Positions 43,166 through 55,721 are shown, counted from the stretch's first letter. The stretch: DNA of 64,000 nt from Terramyces sp. JEL0728 (GCA_027603945.1 JADIIU010000001.1:124001-188000); one strand, 5' to 3'. Made by a program: numbers and translations. Notes: generated by a model not told the origin, from the letters alone.

Positions 43166-44821
43166 TTATTTTTGATGCTGTATGAAAGAGCCAGATGGTA
43201 TAGCCAACACTTCATTCAACTGCTTGGTTTGTGCATCAGACAAGCTGGCAGATGTCCCCTGGATTGCTGCAGTCATGAAATCAATAAATCGAAGCCCATA
43301 CAGCTGCGGATCTACGGCGGAAATTGTATTCTGCGATTAATATCGGTAACCTTTTTATGTCCAATGGATTTCCACATTGTTTCTATTCGTTTGGCTGGAC
43401 TGTAGTATGTGAAAATATCAATAATTCCGATATAGTAAATTTGCTTTGAAGGACAGTTCTTTTCATCTGTGCTGCGGAAACCACCTTCGTCGGCATAAAA
43501 GAAACAATATCGACGTCTACGATCAAATTAAAGTTACTCTGGCGGAACTTGGTCTGGCAACTTTGAAGTTGAAGGACCTAACTGTACAATATCCGACAAA
43601 ACGCTGGAATCTCTAATAATCTGAGCTTTGGACAAACGGTTAGGGGCGGTAGCACGTCGGCTTAAAGTATCTGCATTTGGCTCGAAAACAGACAATGTCT
43701 GGTCACGAATATGATCTTGATTCCCCCTGACCAGGTCGTGAATCCCAACCAATAAAGAGTAATCCATAATGCTCTGTGACATTAAAAACTAGGTCAGCAA
43801 AGAGGTACCTTTACGTCAACCTGCATTTGCTTTTCAAATAAAGCCCGCTTTTCAGGTCCTAATTGAATTCTTCTGTTTCTATTCATCCAATTCTTATCCT
43901 TCATGACTGCTCGGGGGTTTTTCGCTTCTTCTTCGCTAATTTCTCTTCCAAGAGTGGATCCTTTCAAATCGTACACTTCATGGATATCCTTGTTTGGAGG
44001 AAATACATTTCCCATCACCACAAAGTGAATTTTTTTGTTTCCCGGCAATTTAACACGGTGCAAACCAAATATTCTGGATAGTAAAGTGTGAGGGTGATTT
44101 TTTACATGGCTATAGTAGTGATTAAGTATTTTCATCATGAATTTATGTTCAGAATGGTGTATTGTTTTGATGATGAAACGATAATCCTGGGAATAGTAAA
44201 AGAACGAGCCGGACTTGCCAGAGCTCACTAGTTCTGAGAGAACATACTTTCCAGTTAGTGACAAAAGGTATTCGGTAGCATCAACATGGAAGCACTCCCT
44301 AATCATTCTAAATACCCATGGACAATAGTCTTTGAATTTGAAATCGTATTTAGAAGACGGTGTCATTTCATTACCGGTTCTACATCAATAAATACTTACA
44401 CATCAAAAGCCAATTTATGCGCTGCAGCGTAATCAGCTTCAACCAAATCCCTAGCGGGCTTGGCGTTGCAGCGTGATACTGAAATTCGAATCCCAGTCAA
44501 CATATCATACATGAGCATATAATTATCATGTCCTTCCTTCACGGGAGTTCCAACCAACACTTCTCTATCAGATTTTTGTCTGGGAAGTCTTGGTATTTTC
44601 GTAGGAGATGTTTCTGCTCTAGCCATAGCATTATTTTCTTGGATTGATGCAGCTGAATACGGTTCGTTTCGTTTGTGTGCTTTTCGTGACAAAGAGTCGT
44701 TTAATGGCAGTATTTCTTTTCGAATGTCTTCAATTTCAAGAGCTCCTGGGATAATATGGTCTTTTGGTAGCTTGTCGACCACTTGGTCTATTGCGTTTGT
44801 GTTGTCTGTAGAAACTGCCAT
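43166..44821 (-). CDS. MSS4: Type I phosphatidylinositol 4-phosphate 5-kinase (MSS4/PIP5K-like)
   Basis: Makes PI(4,5)P2 at the plasma membrane. The N-terminal region is short. The kinase core has TPSSKYDFKFKDYCPWVFR, SSGKSGSFFYYSQDYRFIIK (ATP Lys), VVMGNVFPPNKDIHEVYDLK, IMDYSLLVGIHD and FFYADEGGFRSTDEKN. The activation-loop region contains YYIGIIDIFTYYSPAKRIE and ends MWKSIGHKK, then VDPQLYGLRFIDFM. Introns: 44380-44399, 43789-43808, 43517-43537 and 43331-43350. Without the last two the protein would stop at LPDQVPPE and lose its specificity loop. It could supply the PIP2 bound by the MARCKS-like protein (inference). Confidence 0.93.
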
Positions 44822-44912
44822 GTGTAATGAGGTTTAATAAATGAGGTTTTGGTTAAAAGAAATTCCGCTTCAGACGTGAGGGGCTTTTTCAATTTGGCCC
44901 CTACAATTTTTG

Positions 44913-45427
44913 ATGATTCGCCAATACTTTACAAAAAGGACGTTGGACAGCACAAAATTATTTATATGTAGCGGGTCGTTGGTGTTATTGTTTCTAGGGA
45001 ATATTGCAGAAATTTCTTATATCGAAGGGCCCTCCATGATACCAACTGCCAATTCAGGTGATTTATTACTATGGGACAAGATATCAGCGCTGTGGAAGCC
45101 ATACAAGATAGGAGAGCTGGTCGTATTCCGGTCCCCCGTTGATAAAAACAGAGTTGTGCTAAAAAGGATACTGGGATTGCCTGGAGACACGATCTATGTC
45201 GATCCAACCAAATCAAACGAAAGAATCATTGTAATTCAAATTAACGCAGATACCCGAAGGGCATGTTTGGGTCCAAGGAGACAATTATGACATGTCCAGA
45301 GACAGTCGCGAATACGGTGCGTTTTCTATGGGATTGCTTTTAGGGCGGGTTCAATTTCCAGTAATTGATATTAATCTAGCTTGTTAAAAACCTAATGTTT
45401 ATGAACAATGTTCAATACACTAAATAG
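44913..45427 (+). CDS. IMP1: Mitochondrial inner membrane protease subunit 1-like (S26 signal peptidase)
   Basis: Removes sorting signals from intermembrane-space proteins. A hydrophobic anchor (LFICSGSLVLLFLGNIAEIS) precedes the nucleophile motif EGPSMIPTANSGD (Ser). The general-base Lys lies in NRVVLKRILGLPGD, followed by the GHVWVQGDNYDMSRDSREYG box after the 19-nt intron 45231-45249. A second 19-nt candidate (45361-45379) decides between an end at LVKNLMFMNNVQYTK (45427) and an unspliced end INLAC (45387). I prefer the spliced form because the intron matches the local consensus. Confidence 0.88.
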
Positions 45428-45495
45428 TTTACATCTAGACTGAGATTTGAATTTCTCGGCCATCTTTTATCACTACTACTGGGGTTGCATGTACA

Positions 45496-46221
45496 ATGAA
45501 TATATTAAATCCTGAATTTTTTGTCCAGATGCAATCTATAGAAATCAACTTTGATTATTGCCTGCAACTGTATATTCTTTTTATATCATTAATTTTCACT
45601 GTTTATTTGTTAAAGACACTCTTCACATTTGTAATATTGTTGCTGATCAAGATTGCTTCATATTTGGAAAAACAAGATGGGCAGGAGAGAAAATTGGTTG
45701 AAATGGAACAGAGAATGGAGGAATACTTTAATCAGTTGGATTACAAGATTGATGCGATGATTAAAAGGCAGTCGGACGTGCAACCTGAGGAACCAATCAC
45801 CATAACTCCAATAGCAATCGCTGCAGAGACAGTTAAAGCACCAGCCCCACCTCCACCTCCTCCACCACCGATGATTATTGCAGATAATAGTCTAAAAATA
45901 GTAAAATCAAAGAAGCCCTTTCCAAAACAAGAAGTTGGCATGGGAACAGTGCTTCAAGAATTATCGTCGCGTAGTACTGAACTGCGCAGAAGCAATAGAA
46001 TATCACAGTAATAGATTGTTTAACTAGATCACCAAACAAAGAGCAAACATTAAGACCGCTTTTGAAAAAGACCAATATTCCGCTAAGTCCTGGAGGAACA
46101 ATACACTTGCCTAAAAGGAAGAGCGAATCCAGTATGCTTAGTAAGGATTTCTAATGCAGGTTCAACATTACGAAGACAGTTCAGGAAAGCTTATGATTTA
46201 CAAGACGAAAATGACGATTAA
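45496..46221 (+). CDS. Membrane protein with coiled coil and proline-rich region, unknown family
   Basis: About 228 aa. An N-terminal hydrophobic region (LQLYILFISLIFTVYLLK, then TLFTFVILLLIKIASYLE) is followed by a coiled coil (RKLVEMEQRMEEYFNQLDYK), an APAPPPPPPPP run, then GMGTVLQELSSRSTELRRS. After introns 46008-46027 and 46141-46159 come LSPGGTIHLPKRKSE and STLRRQFRKAYDLQDENDD. The poly-Pro plus conserved tail suggests an actin/profilin- or microtubule-linked factor, but I cannot name a family. Confidence 0.6.
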
Positions 46222-46255
46222 ATATAATTGAAACTAAATTACAATTTATTCCTAG

Positions 46256-46860
46256 CTAACAACAGTAAAAGAATGAAGGCGGTTTAGGGACGACCTGCTT
46301 GTGCAGTGTCTTTGTCGCAGCAGCATTAAACAGTTCCTTGACCCCTTCCTTGTATTTGGCTGAGCACTCGTAGTACTCTGCACCAATCCGCTTCGCCATT
46401 TCCAACCCCTCACTATAAGAAATAGGCTTCTTTCCTCTTTGCAGCAATTGCTTTATAATTTCATCGTCGTATCGCAAATCTGTCTTTAGCCCAACAAGAA
46501 TGATTGGCTTATGATTGCAGTAATGCACTACTTCAGAGATCCACTACTATTAATCGTACTTGCCTTTTCACTAACATTTTCCAATGAAGTTGGTGATTCA
46601 ATTGAAAAGCAAATTAGGGTCAGATCGGTACCAGAGTAACTCAGCCGTCGTAGTCGATCGTAATCTTCTTGTCCAGCTGTATCAAATAAATTCAATTCCA
46701 TTTGCTGTCCTTGGATGTTGATATCCACTACGCTGTTTTCAAATACCGTGGGAATATAAGTGATTGGAAAAGTGCCTTTCGTGAATGCCATCAACAGTGA
46801 TGTCTTGCCGGATGCACCGTCTCCAACCACTACAATCTTTTTTCGGAGGTTTGTTTGCAT
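46256..46860 (-). CDS. Rho-family small GTPase ending in CC
   Basis: A molecular switch for actin and polarity. G1 is GDGASGKTS, switch I includes IPTVFENS, G3 is [13 protein letters not shown]4 LKTDLR, Rho insert helix [18 protein letters not shown], and G5 ECSAK. The C-terminus is SFFYCC with no CAAX box, unlike most Rho proteins and more like Rab tails. The single intron 46544-46563 begins GC and ends AG (gcaagtacgattaatagtag). The frame opens further 5' but has no ATG before 46860. Confidence 0.92.
46544..46563 (-). other. GC-AG 20-nt intron (Rho GTPase)
   Basis: Segment gcaagtacgattaatagtag separates VSEK from [13 protein letters not shown] donor is required to keep the G-domain frame. 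Confidence 0.8.
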
Positions 46861-47041
46861 TTCAGATCTCGCTGATAATTTTTCGGAATGTTCTTGATTG
46901 GGTAAAACTAGACTTTTTATACACGCCAGCTCAATTTGCTTATATATATGGTTGCTGAGAGTGACTTCCAGTGATATGACAGCCAATCCATCGACCGTGC
47001 TTGATACATTCGGATAGCATAATTGAAAAGCTCTGGAAACT

Positions 47042-48841
47042 ATGTCGAGTCATTTTGCCCCACTTGAAATTTTGCCAAAAAAATTACAAATCAAAATGGG
47101 AGAGGAATTCGACTATCTAATTCCAATCTTTAGAGAAATTAAATTAACCCGCAATCAAGAATTATCTAGACAAATTTACCATTTTGTTTCCAAACTAATT
47201 CCAACTCAGCACTTGAATCCAGAAATCCTTGCACCGTTTCTGGAAATTTATCTCGAAAAGAATCGCCAATTGCAGTCAATATTCCCCTTACTGAATTACC
47301 AGACTGATATTGATTCTTGTTTGAACAATATCAAAATGTACAACAAAAGGCAAGCAAAAGGAAAAGCAAGTTATAAAAAGGAGCTGCTGTATCACTGTAC
47401 CATTTACAAGTATTTGGTAATTGCTTGCAATGCGGAATTCACTATGGAGCTGATAGAGACTTATTCAACGACAAACCGTGAAGATGAACAACTTAAACTG
47501 GTAGTTCTGGAGATACTACACAGCCATTTCAGTAACAAATTCATCGACAACTTCTATGGTACTGCGGAATCTGCAAATACTCAGTCAAAAGACTATTCTG
47601 GATTATTAGGAGCATTATGTGATTTTGTGTTGAATTTATGTCCTGAAATTGAAGGGCAGAACCAATACATGGTTGATGCTCCTTTGCTGTTGGATTTTGA
47701 AGTCAAGTACAGGTTATCAGAGGCTCTAACTGAATTAAAAGAACAGGTAGATGTGGATCCTGTCCGAATTGACTACATTATCACCAGTATTCAGCATCTG
47801 GTTACATTCGGTGGCAACATGAAAGTGTGGGCAGATACAAATGGCAAATGGAGACAAGAACAAAAAGCGCAATCTAAACCAACTCGAGACAAATTTGAAG
47901 ATTCTGAAATGGTAGAAAAGATTTCAATGATCCAAGATTTATTCCCAGACCTGGGGGATGGATTCATTCAGGCAAGCTTTATTAATATAGGCCTGTATTG
48001 TGGGTTTGAAAGATACCGAACTAATTATCATGAAATTATTGGAAGATGATTTACCAGATTATTTGAAAAAGATGGATAGATCACTAAAGAGAAGCAGCAA
48101 AGTATATGCCGAAGCCAAACCTGTACCTATTGAACCGCACCAAATATTTGAGCCGAAACCTGACATTTTGTCTAATAGACGAAATATCTTTGACGGAGAT
48201 CAATTTGACGTATTTTCTCATACTGTAGATCCATCCAAAGTTCAAGTTGGCAAAAAGGAAAATGCCGATACCGAGCAAGAAAGAGTAGATTTCTTGCATT
48301 CTCAAAGGGAAAAGATATTAGCAACTCAATATGATGACGATGAATACGATGATACATACGATTCAGCAGATTTTGTTCCCGTTTCCAATGAAGATTTACC
48401 AAAAGACAATGATTATTCGAAACCAGATCCAATAGAAAAGAAATTAGTAGAAATGTACAATATTAATGAAGCAATATTCCATCAAAGCCAGCGAAAGTCG
48501 CTGGCTAGGCAGGCTCTGGTAAAGCAAACTGGTTGGAGCAATGAACAAATTGAAGGGTGGTACATTATGCTCAACCGCAATGTAAATATTTGCTAAAATA
48601 GCCCAAAAAAGATTTAGTATTGCAAAAGTATGAATTTAAAGGCAACAAGCATGTTGAAGAACATCCTGAACCAATTGCCATTGAATCTGAAGAAAGCCGG
48701 AATAGTAGTCCAACAAACAAGCCGGCGCACCACGAAAGTTCGAACGCCTCAAATAGTCCAAAGAGAGGCAGGGGAGGATTCCGTGGTAGAGGAAGAGGTA
48801 GAGATGCGAGACTAAAAAAACTGGCCAAAGGCATGAATTAA
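47042..48841 (+). CDS. ASCC2: ASCC2/CUE3-like ubiquitin-binding protein
   Basis: A subunit of the ASC-1 complex acting in ribosome quality control and alkylation repair. A helical N-terminal domain (residues about 1-290) is followed by a CUE domain ([20 protein letters not shown], then [10 protein letters not shown]). Then come an acidic region ([18 protein letters not shown]) and an RGG-like tail ([14 protein letters not shown]). The 19-nt intron 47972-47990 starts GC (gcaagctttattaatatag) and its removal completes the CUE domain. A second intron is 48582-48601. About 586 aa. Confidence 0.88.
47972..47990 (+). other. GC-AG 19-nt intron (ASCC2)
   Basis: Segment gcaagctttattaatatag separates DGFIQ from ACIVGLKD. 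Removing it completes the CUE domain. Confidence 0.8.
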
Positions 48842-48984
48842 GTACATGCAATAAAGTTCCTGGTTACAATTCGTTTTAGCAACTTTTCGCTTTATCCAGT
48901 ATTCGTCTAATAGGAATGTCTAACATCGTAGCAGTCCCAGGTAGGTTGTGGCTCTCAAAGTTTTTTGTCCGGTTTTGAATCGCC

Positions 48985-51900
48985 ATGCAAGAAATCAAAA
49001 TCACAGAGACGGCTTTTGAATTGTTCACCAAACAAACATTGGTATTATTTCAACAAAAAGAAAGTGAAGAAAACTGGCAGAAATTTGAAGCTCAAATAAA
49101 TAAAATCCGCCAGATAGCCTTGGGATCATATCAAATATCAAACTTTCTCTTTATCGTCAGGACAAAGCTTCACAAGATTATCGTCCAGTGCTTACTGACT
49201 GAGCGAACGAGGCTGGCAAGAAGTGCAATGAATCTAGTCTCTTGTCTTGCAGAGTGTCTGGGCAAGGAATTCAGCCAACTGTCAGAGCTTTTATTGCCGA
49301 CAGTACTGAAATTGACGACTAGGGCAAACAAGTATATGCTTTTAATAACAGGGTTTATGTTTCTTCTGCAACTGCTACTCTAAAAACCTGTGTTGAAAAT
49401 GCAGGATGTATAAATTTAATTCCTCATTTGGTTGAAGCATTGAAAAATCCATCAAAGTCTCTTCGGTTGGCAGCAATGGAAGTGTTGGGACTTGTGGTTT
49501 ATTTTGGAGGTGCTGAAATGTTGTCTGGATATGTAAATATTCTCGAGGGATCAATTACTTCAACTGTGTTAGATAACGCTACCGAAGTCAGAGAGTTGAC
49601 AAGAGTATTGTTTGATAATTACAAAGACAAATTCCAGGATAGACTACCTTTATTTGTATCTGGAATGACAGACCAAGTCAGGAAATATTTAAAAGTGGAT
49701 GTTGCTAAATCTCATGGATTACAAACCAGACCAATTAGAAAGGAAGATTTGGAAGAGGATCCAAAGCGAATATTTGATAAACCTGCTAGAATGCAGGAAG
49801 TAGAAAAGCCAGTTAGAAACAACGAAGGGGGACTGAACAAACCGATCCGGGTTCAAAATGAAACTATTGAAAAATCTGTACGGGAGATCTTTGGCAAACC
49901 AGCAATGCATGCGATAGGAAAACCAGTAGCGATTAAGTCGGAAACAGCATCTTTAGAGAAATTAGACGATAAATCAGCAATACAAGAAAGTAGATTGCCT
50001 ATTAGAGAGGCTTCCGGATTGCCTCAACGAATTCCAGCCGCTCATTTCGATAGCAGTGGACCGCAAAGAGTTGCGCGAGAACCTGTCGAGCAAAAGAGTA
50101 GACTGCGACAACCCCAGCGAGTTGTATCAAGTGACAATACACTTGAAGAGAAACAGCACCAGCTAAAATCCAGATCAAATTCAGTTAAAAGTACTGTATC
50201 TTTGACAGATTCGATTTACAAACCAAAAAACACAGTCAGGAAGATTGCTCAGAAATGGGCGACAATCACTTCTCCGCCCAAGGATAAGCAGATTAATTTC
50301 CAGCAATTACAGTTTGATGCTTCTAATTCCGATTGGGCAACACGGCTTTTGGTTTACCAGCAACTAGAAAAGTATTTCCAGTCTGTTGGGAGTGAAAATA
50401 TTGATTACAAATCTATTCCAATCGAAAAAAGCTTCAAGATTATCAATATTGGGTTGAACGACGCACATTTCAAAGTAGTTCAATCTTGCTTATCTTGTAT
50501 TCCGGCGTTTATAACCTCATCCGACTTGCCGCAAGCAATGTTGGATCAGATATTGCCCAGAGTATTTTATCACGCTTATCAACCCAAGCAGAAACCAGGA
50601 ATAGTAGAAAAATGCCAGGTTATTATAGACATGGTTCGCCAAACAATTCCAGCCCAGCTTTTAGGACAGACTATAGCAAATTCATTGTCTAGTCCTGCTT
50701 TATTACCAAAAGTCAGATATGGATGTGTGGGATACATTGCAACTCTGGAAGATTTTGAATTGACCAATCTACTTTCAAAACCTTACAGTAAGATTTGACT
50801 AACGCATAGCTTGTAGAATCGTCGTGTGTAAATTGGCTACTTTCTTGTCAGATAATGATGCCCTGACAAACAAAACTCTGAAGCTGTTATTTAACCGCAT
50901 TAACTTGCTACTTCCTCAAAACTTTATATACAGTGCAAGCGCGCTAACTTCAACAGAAAGACAGTTGTTGAACAATGTGCTGGGAAGAGAAGTAGAGTAT
51001 TACTCCAGTGGAAGAAGTACGCCTGGTAGAAACACTCCTAGTCCGACAGTAATTAAATTTGACATTAGCGGTCCCGCAGTAGAGCTAATAGTGTCTCTAG
51101 CACCGGTTCTTCCAAATATTCCAGAGGGTCTCCCACCCCCAAATCTATCAGCGAGCGGTCACCAAGACCAGTAAAAAGGTCAACGCCTTCCAAAACAATC
51201 AAAAGCACCATGTTTAGAGTACGTCAAAGTAACGCTAGGATATTGATGAACTGGAGATAATCGAGACTCCCCATAAAAATCGTCTGAGCTATGTTACAAA
51301 TAGACCAGATTCTGCAAATTCAGAAGCAACGGAGAGGGCAAGATCGAATACTCCTCTGGATGAACATAAAGTTGATGGCATTCGAAAAACATTAATGGGT
51401 CGATCAATTACACCACCTCCGACAATGGATAGTTTTGGGCTGGAAGTTATCGGGAAGAGCGTTTCTCCTGAGGTGGTTACAGGATCTCCAGACTCCAAGA
51501 CTATTTCGAACGAGGATGAAACTACACCTACAGAGCCAGTTATTACACCAACAAAGAAATTAATCCAGTCCAGCAAGTCAGTATCCCCTGCGAGCGATGT
51601 GCATATTCATAACCTTGATGATGAAGTTGCTCCCCCTGGAATTGATGATCACTCAATGAAGGAGCTTGATGATGAACGTGAACCCGACGGCTTGGTTCCG
51701 CCCTCAGTATTTACGGAATCAGCAATTGTTCCGATTAATATAGACAGTGTAGACAAGCCTAATGAAAATGATAGCAGTACCGCACAATTTCAAACGGAGC
51801 ATTATATCACAGAGACTGCAAACATCAAGCCAGATGATCAAGTGCTGGATCAAGACAGCTTGGAACCTCCACCAGCAGATTCTCAGCTCCCACCCAGACG

Positions 51901-52593
51901 AGACTCTGTCGGCTTAACTAGCAGAAGGTCATCGGTAAAATCCAGTAGATCAGTGTCCCAAACTATCGCCAACCCAGAAGCGTCTTTCAATCATGCTCTC
52001 ATGGTGGTGCAAATGGAAAATTCAGACAGTCAAGTTATAAGAAGTAATATATTCCAACTGATCACTCACATGAAACAACACATCTCGGACGGTGATAAAG
52101 GTAGTTCCACTGCGATCCTTAAAAATGTCCTTGGACTAGAAGGAAGATTGGTAACTTGGCCTTAATTTAGAATGAACAATTATACATGGAAGTTGGCAGT
52201 GCAGTTGATTCATTTGTTGCACAATTCGAGTCTCATTTCCCGCCACCAACTGTAATGCATAGTGTGATTGCTACTTTGAGCAAAGAAGTATCAGTCAAGA
52301 TTTGCTTTGATATAACAAATAGAATGATTCCAAAGATCCCGAGAGAAGAATTCGATGAGTTTGAACCACTGATAATATCGCAAATTGTGAAGGCTTTGAA
52401 TTCGTCAAAGAGCGCCGTAAGGAAATGTGCTTTCGATGTGTCGTTTACTCTACTGCAGCTAAAAGGTGAAGATTGGAGTGAAGAATTCTACAAAACAGTG
52501 CGGGCTGGCGCAGGAATACCAAGAGAAAACGTAATGAGAAGCATGATGGCCACCAGGATAGCAAGAATAGCAAACAACCAGGATGCAAATTAA
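48985..52593 (+). CDS. CLASP/Stu1-type microtubule-stabilising TOG protein
   Basis: Binds and rescues microtubules. The N-terminal TOG-like HEAT domain includes LARSAMNLVSCLAECLGKEF and SLRLAAMEVLGLVVYFGG. A basic Ser/Pro linker is followed by a second TOG (WATRLLVYQQLEKYFQSVG), a Ser/Arg-rich segment (TRSRSRANSVSSTGSSKYSR), an acidic linker and a C-terminal HEAT block ending VRKCAFDVSFTLLQLKG. Introns: 49332-49351, 50788-50809, 51049-51068, 51219-51238 and 52151-52170. Splicing 51049-51068 reveals the SR-rich segment; unspliced, the frame ends at SGHQDQ. About 1165 aa. Confidence 0.88.
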
Positions 52594-52621
52594 TGAATAT
52601 AAATATATTACTACGATAGCA

Positions 52622-54083
52622 TTATCTTGAACGTTTTTGCAAAATAAAGTACAGTAAACCTGCTAGCGCGAATGAAATGAACTGTAAGGCGACTGCTATA
52701 ATAAATGATGTCTGCATACACTGCTTTCCATAGCAATAGTCTGTGTGTCCTCCGCTAGCCGCTTGAGACGATAGCTCGATATCGTAAACATAACCGAATA
52801 TCAGATTCGACGAGATGAACCCAAGAGGAACACCAATCATAACATAAGAGCAGGCAGTTCCATAATACTTTGCGCCAAACATTCCTCTCGTCAGTAGAGG
52901 AAACAATGCGCCATTTCCTCCGAATCCCAGTCCAATCAAAGCTGAACACAAGGACAAGTAGTATTGAGAGGATAGTAAAGAAGAATCTGCTACAACAAGT
53001 AATAAATGGCCAGCAAACGTAAAGCCTTGTGCAATCAGCAATAGTAACGAACGATCAATTCCCCTAGAAACTAGGAAATCTGATATGGTTCCACTACCAA
53101 TTCGCCCTATGCTTTGAAGTACAGATACGATAGTTAGTTGCAACGTAGTGAACATAATCAAGTCGTTGGGATCTGCATTTTGGCCCATGGTAGTTCTGAT
53201 TACAATGTTTACGTTTTGCATAAATGTTTGTCCTTGGCTAAGAATCATTAGAGTTTCATAAATCCAAAACTTTGCTGATGTTAGAATCTGTAGTGGTGTC
53301 ATGAACGTTTCTTGATGGCCAAGTAGCTGTGTGGTTTCGGTGGTGCTTGTTGGTTGGTTTGGGGTGGTAGTTAGAGGTACTTCGTCAGCTACTGCAGGAG
53401 CTACTTTCTTGTACTGGAACCTTTTGATGAACAGCGCTCCAAGAACGTACACTACAAAATTCAGGACTGTCAGGAACAGGAAAAAATTGCCCAATCCATC
53501 TGTAAATGAAAAAGAAATGTTATAAATCTGATTAATTATATCCTTACCTGAGAAAATATCATTCCCGCTAATCCGTAGAATAATAGCAGCGTTCCTGTCA
53601 CCATCCCAATGAATTTTTCTGGATAGCTGGACGTGTTTGTTCCAATGGTAGCTAAAAAGCTAATATCAGATGCCTGTACCTTGCTGAAGAGGAATAACCT
53701 ACTATGAAAAATAGTATAGACATCCCTGCAACGCCTGCATTGTATAATCCCAAATAACTTAACCAGATAAACAAATACGACGCTGTTCCGGTAAATATTG
53801 CTGTGTACATTGTAATTGTCACTCCATATTTGTCAAATAAGGGGCCAATGATCATGTAGGTGACATACAGAGCAGCTAATCCTGCTGAGCCGATGACATT
53901 GACGTCTGACAGGCTCCAGCCATACCGTGCTCGCAGTCCATCGGACATGATGGAGAAACTTGATAGTGTTCCGCTGGTAATCATTACAATGCTTGATATC
54001 ACAAATGACAGCCTTTTCATGGTCATTTTAATCAATGTAAAAGTTTGACGTGTGGTTTGTTGAGTGTGGATGAAGCCGCACAT
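52622..54083 (-). CDS. Major facilitator superfamily transporter (nodulin-like/monocarboxylate type)
   Basis: About 470 aa with 12 hydrophobic helices predicted by eye. The first helices include LSFVISSIVMITSGTLSSFS, and loop 2-3 holds GPLFDKYG. The central block is SSYPEKFIGMVTGTLLLFYG, and helix 7-8 has a GRIGSGTISDFLVSRG loop. The large hydrophilic loop is Thr-rich. Introns 53661-53680 and 53528-53547 (20 nt) restore YSSSASFLATIGTNTSSYP and SQIYNISFSFTDGLGN. The substrate is not readable from sequence. An internal start at 54026 (MTMKRLSF) is also possible. Confidence 0.82.
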
Positions 54084-54195
54084 GATTATTTAAACCCATC
54101 AAAGTAGAGGAATTTCCAAGAGTAAGTTCAGAGATCGAACGGATTAATGAGTTGTGGATTTGACAGGTGCGGATTAATATCATGTTTTTGTTGGG

Positions 54196-55656
54196 ATGGG
54201 AGATCTGCAGATTACCACTAAATGTCCCATTGTAGCTCAGCTCAATCCAGCATCTCGATCAGGTATTCGATCATATTTTTTGGGCATTCTGCGGCTTACT
54301 TTGAAGAAAATCTCCCGCAACGAAAACATGTTGAACGGAAAGAATTTGGTGCTATGTCAGAGATTGAAAAGAAGAGTAGAAAACAGGTCTGCAATTGCTG
54401 CGATCCCTCAAAATTATTTATCGGAAGTGGGGAAAAACTCTGCGCAGTTGCTGACACACATTGTAAATAGCAGGCAGAGCTATGAGGTACTCAAAGTCTA
54501 ACGACAGCCAAAGAATCAAGTGCAAGCTTTACAGAGTCACAGAATTTACAATTTACATAAAGTCAAAAGCAAGCAACGTATCTCATGCAAAAAGTCCCAA
54601 GTATTTAAACCCCCTTCTGGAGTTACAGACTCAAGTAGACTTTCATGTAGCAGCGCACCACTGCATGTCAACTTTGAAGTATCGGGCAGCACGGACAGAG
54701 TTACTAGAGAACATGAACCATTGAGTGATCAAGCAATTGAAAATGAAACTGATAGTGAAGAGCAAGCTTTTGAAGAAAAGAATTATATCCGTCCAGATTC
54801 TGCTGTCGCTGATTTGGACAAACAAGTGTCAACTGCACCTTCTCTGAATACTGACCTGTCCACGAGTGCTGTATTGGAAGAAATAGATGCGGCATTAGTC
54901 ATGCTGGAAAGGCAATTGAATATATCAGACACTGAAAGAAATAGCGTGCAATTAGAACACGCTGCCAGTAACAACTTTGTGCCCACAGAAACTCTGATTG
55001 AAGCAGACTTTGGAAAAAGAGACCTCATATCGCCAACAATAGATCCTGTAGAAGCCCAAAAATCAATGCTGGAAAATTTGAGTCACAGAAGATTATCTAC
55101 AGATTCAATATTTTCATCTGTTACCACTTCATCGATTACCACCTCTGTTTCAAAAGTAAATCCAATTATTGAAGAAATCAAGTATGGAATCAGCTGCATT
55201 AGCTATGATGTCCCAAGTTTTGTCAATTTAAATATTACCATGTGTTTCCTCACCCTTGATCAACAAGTCCACCTGTCAAATGCGATCGCTACAAACACAC
55301 ACTTGAAAAACCTTACGGTCAGTTTCGCTGGTATCCAAACCAAAGCTGGAATCATGTTTGCAAGAGGGTTAATGAAGAACAGCTCCATTCAGAATGTAGA
55401 TTTCCAGGGGAACAGTCTCGGAAATCAAGCAATAATGGAATTCGCACTCCTACTCTCTCGCAATAATACTATCGAATCTCTTAATCTTGCCAATCAAAAG
55501 AATGTCTCTCCTGTTGGTCTGCATACGGAACTGGAATTTGTAAACTCCTTGAAAACCAACCACACTCTCAGGAAACTTCATTTGACCATTAGAAACTCTT
55601 CATACCGTAGCTCTATTGAAAAATCTTTGATGGACAACGGGTTCCATAGCAAATAA
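54196..55656 (+). CDS. Leucine-rich-repeat protein of tropomodulin-like type
   Basis: About 479 aa. The C-terminal third has LRR units of the NLR/tropomodulin kind (AIATNTHLKNLTVSFAGI, then LMKNSSIQNVDFQGNSLGN and LLSRNNTIESLNLANQ). It ends LKTNHTLRKLHLTI followed by a terminal helix, as in the tropomodulin C-terminal cap. The N-terminal half is polar, acidic and probably disordered. One 21-nt intron (54487-54507) joins the first exon (MGDLQITTKCPIV) to PKNQVQALQSHRIYN. The start of exon 1 is uncertain. Confidence 0.65.
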
Positions 55657-55721
55657 AATATTTTCTCGCAACTACATATCTGCGAATTTACCATTTGAAT
55701 TTTTTTGTGAAAGCTTGAATC

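Noticed and set aside
46861..46986. N-terminal extension of the Rho GTPase
   Set aside because: It opens only from a TTG codon, and the sequence is unlike any Rho N-terminus.
51109..51129. Odd GT-GA intron in CLASP
   Set aside because: A canonical 20-nt GT-AG intron upstream (51049-51068) restores the frame and gives an SR-rich segment typical of CLASP, so no odd site is needed.
53655..53702. A 23-nt intron starting gtaggt in the MFS gene
   Set aside because: The alternative 20-nt intron 53661-53680 gives SSSASFLATIGTN, which fits the transporter far better.
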